Of a stretch of DNA of 64,000 nt, positions 60,828 through 64,000 are shown in pieces. Both the position numbers and the translations under genes were made by a program. Within the stretch, counting starts at the first letter, position 1. The number at the start of each line of letters is the position of its first letter. The notes under the pieces are model-generated. The model was not told the origin of the DNA. It worked only from the letters and a program-made list of their open reading frames with translations, and did no database searches. The DNA is taken from assembly GCF_900142075.1 (NCBI RefSeq), contig NZ_FQZO01000003.1:124001-188000 (forward strand), in the 5' to 3' direction. This DNA is from Clostridium amylolyticum (GTDB taxonomy: Bacteria > Bacillota > Clostridia > Clostridiales > Clostridiaceae).

Positions 60828-61760
60828 GTGGCATTAAGTTTAAATAGCAAAAACAATACAAAAAGTAAAAGAAGCAGCATTAAAACCTCTACTGGAGAAA
60901 AAGTATTCTCAGTATTCAATTATACATTTTTCGTACTTTTAGGTATGGCAACTTTATTTCCTTTCCTAAACCTTGTGGCAAAATCCTTCAGTAGTGAAGC
61001 GGCCGTTGTATCAGGAAAAGTTGCATTGATTCCTGTAGATTTTCAGTTGGGAACATATAAATTTGTATTAGGAAACAAAGATTTTCTTAATTCTTTTCTT
61101 ATAACTATAATAGTTACAATATTGGGAACGATTACTGGAATAATTATAACGGTAATCACAGCATATCCACTTTCCAAAACTAGATTAAGAGGAAGAAAAG
61201 GATTATTGATAATCTTCGTATTTACCATGTTGTTCAATGGAGGTCTTATTCCAACTTACTTGGTAATGCAAAAGTTAAATCTTTTAAATAATATATGGGT
61301 GTTAATATTACCTACCATGATTAACGTGTTTAATCTACTCATAATGAAAAACTATTTTGAAAGTTTACCAGAAAGTATAGAAGAATCTGCAAAAATAGAT
61401 GGAGCTTCAAATTTAACCATACTTCTAAAGATAATATTACCATTATCAAAGCCAGTTATTGCAACCATCACATTATTCTTTGCAGTAGCTCATTGGAACA
61501 GCTATTTTCACGCTATGGTTTATATAACAGATCCAAAACTTAAACCTATGCAGCTCTATTTAAAAGAGCTTGTAGCTTCTACAGCAGATGTATTAAAACA
61601 GGCAGGTTACAGTCCAGATATTGAAGGAGCACTAAATACTGCTCCAGAAGCGGTGCAAGCAGCTTCCATTGTAGCAGCAACTATACCAATAATATGCGTT
61701 TATCCTTTCCTTCAAAAGTATTTTGTTAAGGGTGTACTAATTGGTTCTGTTAAGGGTTAG
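60828..61760 (+). CDS. YtcP-type oligosaccharide ABC transporter permease
   Basis: A 310-residue partner permease. Features are the N-terminal FLNLVAKSFSSEAAVVSGKV, TFMLFNGGLIPTYLVMQKLNLLNN-like segments and the EAA loop SIEESAKIDGASNLTILLKI. The tail ends KGVLIGSVKG. It starts with GTG at 60828 after AAAGGAGGT. Together with the preceding gene it forms the pore of an importer for a larger oligosaccharide, in the usual order permease, permease, regulator, kinase. Confidence 0.92.
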   Translation: MALSLNSKNNTKSKRSSIKTSTGEKVFSVFNYTFFVLLGMATLFPFLNLVAKSFSSEAAVVSGKVALIPVDFQLGTYKFVLGNKDFLNSFLITIIVTILGTITGIIITVITAYPLSKTRLRGRKGLLIIFVFTMLFNGGLIPTYLVMQKLNLLNNIWVLILPTMINVFNLLIMKNYFESLPESIEESAKIDGASNLTILLKIILPLSKPVIATITLFFAVAHWNSYFHAMVYITDPKLKPMQLYLKELVASTADVLKQAGYSPDIEGALNTAPEAVQAASIVAATIPIICVYPFLQKYFVKGVLIGSVKG

Positions 61761-61856
61761 GTTATTCTAAGCAACTCTAGAGACTTCTTTATAAATAATT
61801 TGATATACTTATTAAAGCATTATTTATAAGAAACTTGTCGAAAGGGAGAAAAAGCT

Positions 61857-63074
61857 ATGATAAAAGCAATAATCGTTGATGATGAACAGATTACTAGAAA
61901 AGGCTTAATAGAATTTGTAGATTGGAGCCATTTGGGCATTGACATAGTAGGAGAAGCGACTGATGGACAAGAAGGATTAGAGCTTTGTAAGAAAGTTCAA
62001 CCGGATATTGCCATTTGTGATGTTAGAATGCCTAAAATGGATGGTATAGAATTAGCAAAAGCCATTAAATCCATACTACCTCAATGTAAAATTATTTTTT
62101 TAAGTGGGTACTCAGATACTGAATATTTAAAATCTGCCATAAAGTTAAAGGCTGTAGATTATATAGAAAAACCCTTTAACTTAGTAGAGTTTCAGGGATT
62201 GCTCAAGAGAACTGTAGAAGCTTTGCAGCAAGAAAAACAGAAGTACCTTGAAGAACAAAGAATGAAAATGAAAATGGAAAAGAGTATTCCATACTTCAAG
62301 AACAGTCTTATAGAAAGTATTTTACAAAGTGAAAATATTGATAAATATAAGATTCAAGAAGGATTAGAGCTTTTAAATATAGATTTTCCTTTAAATGCTA
62401 AATACATGTGTTGTATTTTAAAGTCAGTGAACAAAAATCAACATAAAGAAATATTAGATGTAGTTAATAAAATAGGAATTAAAAAATGTATGTATTTTAT
62501 ATCCGGTTCTAAAGATGATGAAGTAATCCTTCTTCTTGCACTTAAGTATAGTGATTGTTTTAAAAATATAAATTCTTATGGAAATTTAATTTTAATGACA
62601 TTAAATAATATGCAGAAGCTATCAGTAAAGGGAGCCTTTGGAAGTATAGTTTCTTCAATAAAAGAATTGAAAAGATCCTATGAAGAAGCACAGGAAGCCA
62701 TAAAGTCTAAAGGATACAAAGCCAAAAATACTATTATAATTTATGATCCTAATAAAGATAAATCTATTATTAGAGATATAGAAAGTTATATTCAAGATAA
62801 TTATCAAAATAATATTTCAATAAATGCCATTGCTTCAGCTGTATATCTTACGCCTCAGTATTTGTGCAAGCTATATAAGAAGGAAACTGGTGAAACTGTA
62901 AATGATTATATTACCAAGGTAAGAATTGAACAGTCTAAAAGATTATTAAGGGATAGAAGATACAAGTTATATGAAATTGCTGATAAAGTTGGCTATAACG
63001 ACGCCAATTATTATGCAAGAGTATTTAAAAAGATTACCGGTTTAAATCCTTCTGAGTATAGGGATATAAATTAA
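61857..63074 (+). CDS. AraC-type response regulator (YesN-like) 2
   Basis: A 405-residue response regulator. The receiver domain has DDE at 8-10, phospho-acceptor Asp55 (IAICDVRMPKMDG) and Lys in YIEKPF. A helical linker (about 120-160, QQEKQKYLEEQRMKMKMEK) and a central region follow. The C-terminal AraC pair is ASAVYLTPQYLCKLYKKETG and IADKVGYNDANYYARVFKK. AAAGGGAG precedes the ATG. The partner kinase starts one base pair after its stop codon. It probably activates the adjacent importer and GH20-associated genes. Confidence 0.94.
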   Translation: MIKAIIVDDEQITRKGLIEFVDWSHLGIDIVGEATDGQEGLELCKKVQPDIAICDVRMPKMDGIELAKAIKSILPQCKIIFLSGYSDTEYLKSAIKLKAVDYIEKPFNLVEFQGLLKRTVEALQQEKQKYLEEQRMKMKMEKSIPYFKNSLIESILQSENIDKYKIQEGLELLNIDFPLNAKYMCCILKSVNKNQHKEILDVVNKIGIKKCMYFISGSKDDEVILLLALKYSDCFKNINSYGNLILMTLNNMQKLSVKGAFGSIVSSIKELKRSYEEAQEAIKSKGYKAKNTIIIYDPNKDKSIIRDIESYIQDNYQNNISINAIASAVYLTPQYLCKLYKKETGETVNDYITKVRIEQSKRLLRDRRYKLYEIADKVGYNDANYYARVFKKITGLNPSEYRDIN

Positions 63075-64000
63075 ATGAAGCCATATAAAATAATCTCAAA
63101 TAAATTTAAAAACTTAAAAATTAGAGATAAAGTGCTTCTATCCTATTTAGTAATAATATTTTTTGCCATTACTTCAGTGGCTGTATTATCCTATAATAAA
63201 TCTTCAGAGCTAATGGAAAAACAAACTATAAATTCAACTAGACAAGCATTTGAGCAGGCAAATAATTTCATTTCTTACAAGCTTAATAATGTAAAAGATG
63301 TTTCTAGTTTGATTTTTATGAATAAGGAAATCCAAAGTATAATCTCTAAGTCAGGAATTGATTATACTCTGGGACAACAGATTGATGATTACAACAGACT
63401 TATGGAGATACTGCTGTCCATGCAAAACAGCAGGGAAGTATTTAATGTAAGGTTGTATGTTAATAACAATTCTATATATTCAAAATCAGGAAATAAAATT
63501 TTAGATGCTAAAGATATTGAGGATGAAGATTGGTACAAAAAAGCAGTAGAAAGTAACGGCAGCATTACCTGGAGATCTACTTATGTGTATGATTTTAAGG
63601 ATGTTAGAGGAAAACATAATGTTATATCCATAGCTAGGACAATAAATAGCGAAGATTTTTCCGGAAGACAGTTAGGGGTAATTTCTGTAGATATATTAGA
63701 AGATAGTATTTATAAAATAGTAAAACAGGTGGACTTAACCACCTCAGGTAAAGTGTTTTTAGCGGATGAGGAAGGAATGATAATTTCTTCGGACGGCAAG
63801 GAACCGTTAGGGAAAAATATATCTAGTGAAAAATATTATTCCAAAGTAAAAGGAGAAAAAGAAGGATATAGTAAGTTTAAACTTGGAAAAGAAACTTCTA
63901 TAGTATATTACAAGCAGATAGAAAATACCAATTGGCGTTTAGTAGCTATAATCCCAGTAAATGAAATTCTTCAAAGCAGCGATGAGGTTTTAAGATATAT
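63075..64000 (+). CDS. YesM-type sensor histidine kinase 2, N-terminal part (cut by window edge)
   Basis: An open frame from ATG 63075 to the window edge, about 308 codons. It has a transmembrane helix at about 21-40 (VLLSYLVIIFFAITSVAVLS) and an extracytoplasmic dCache-type sensor domain (about 45-300; YNRLMEILLSMQN, SIARTINSEDFSGRQLGVIS, VFLADEEGMIISSDG, WRLVAIIP). The HAMP, His_kinase and ATPase parts lie outside the window. The ATG immediately follows the stop of the response regulator, so translational coupling is likely. Its ligand, probably a sugar or loaded binding protein, is unknown. Confidence 0.9.
   Translation, partial: MKPYKIISNKFKNLKIRDKVLLSYLVIIFFAITSVAVLSYNKSSELMEKQTINSTRQAFEQANNFISYKLNNVKDVSSLIFMNKEIQSIISKSGIDYTLGQQIDDYNRLMEILLSMQNSREVFNVRLYVNNNSIYSKSGNKILDAKDIEDEDWYKKAVESNGSITWRSTYVYDFKDVRGKHNVISIARTINSEDFSGRQLGVISVDILEDSIYKIVKQVDLTTSGKVFLADEEGMIISSDGKEPLGKNISSEKYYSKVKGEKEGYSKFKLGKETSIVYYKQIENTNWRLVAIIPVNEILQSSDEVLRY

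Overview
The window reads as chromosome of a low-GC, spore-forming Firmicute, most likely Clostridium sensu lato. The evidence is strongly A+T-rich codon use, AGGAGG-type ribosome sites in front of nearly every gene, a Spo0E-like protein, DUF438/DUF1858 proteins, and YesM/YesN-type two-component pairs beside CUT1 sugar importers. No rRNA, tRNA, phage or CRISPR-cas genes were seen. Both window edges cut a gene: a GntR-type regulator at the left and a sensor kinase at the right.

Layout. (1) 1-1.7 kb: partial GntR regulator and an SDR dehydrogenase. (2) 1.9-17.2 kb: a glycan locus with sensor kinase, AraC-type response regulator, sugar-binding lipoprotein, two permeases, GH2, GH65 phosphorylase, GH172 (DUF2961) and a GH38-like protein. 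(3) 17.5-21.8 kb: a sigma-54 activator and the 2,3-butanediol dehydrogenase gene it probably controls through a -24/-12 promoter, with a convergent DeoR regulator. (4) 22-25.1 kb: a structured intergenic element, a CRP/FNR-type palindrome, DUF1858, DUF438-hemerythrin-PAS, a small PAS-like protein and a Spo0E-like protein. (5) 25.8-34.8 kb: a TasA/CalY fibre module made of a wall-anchored CalY-like protein, a NarL-type two-component pair, a SipW-like signal peptidase, three tandem TasA/CalY paralogues and a DUF5305 protein. (6) 35-49.6 kb: a cytoplasmic phosphodiesterase, ROK regulator, CUT1 importer, PHP phosphoesterase, three Gfo/Idh/MocA oxidoreductases and a giant wall-anchored double phosphodiesterase-like protein. 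It looks like capture and catabolism of a phosphorylated or phosphodiester-linked sugar. (7) 49.7-50.3 kb: a REP-associated-type (Y1/HUH) transposase. (8) 50.4-64 kb: a second glycan locus with DUF624, SGNH hydrolase, FAD oxidoreductase, Gfo/Idh/MocA, an unrecognised large protein, GH20, LplB/YtcP-like permeases, an AraC-type response regulator and a sensor kinase.

The most unusual feature is a family of 12 intergenic palindromic elements spread over the whole window. Each has a CCCCWGGGG core on both arms. Core-to-core spacing is exactly 30 nt in 11 loci and 31 nt in one. The sequence between and outside the cores differs from copy to copy but stays self-complementary. Two loci carry three cores in 30-nt phase. 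Eleven of the twelve lie next to the 3' end of a gene, and two copies bracket the HUH transposase. This suggests a clostridial REP/RAYT-like system with unusually strict geometry. A second dispersed family of four structured repeats resembles the right ends of IS200/IS605 elements.

All three CUT1-type importers lack an ATPase gene here, so they probably share one encoded elsewhere. Functional calls come from motif and family recognition by eye; no database search was possible.
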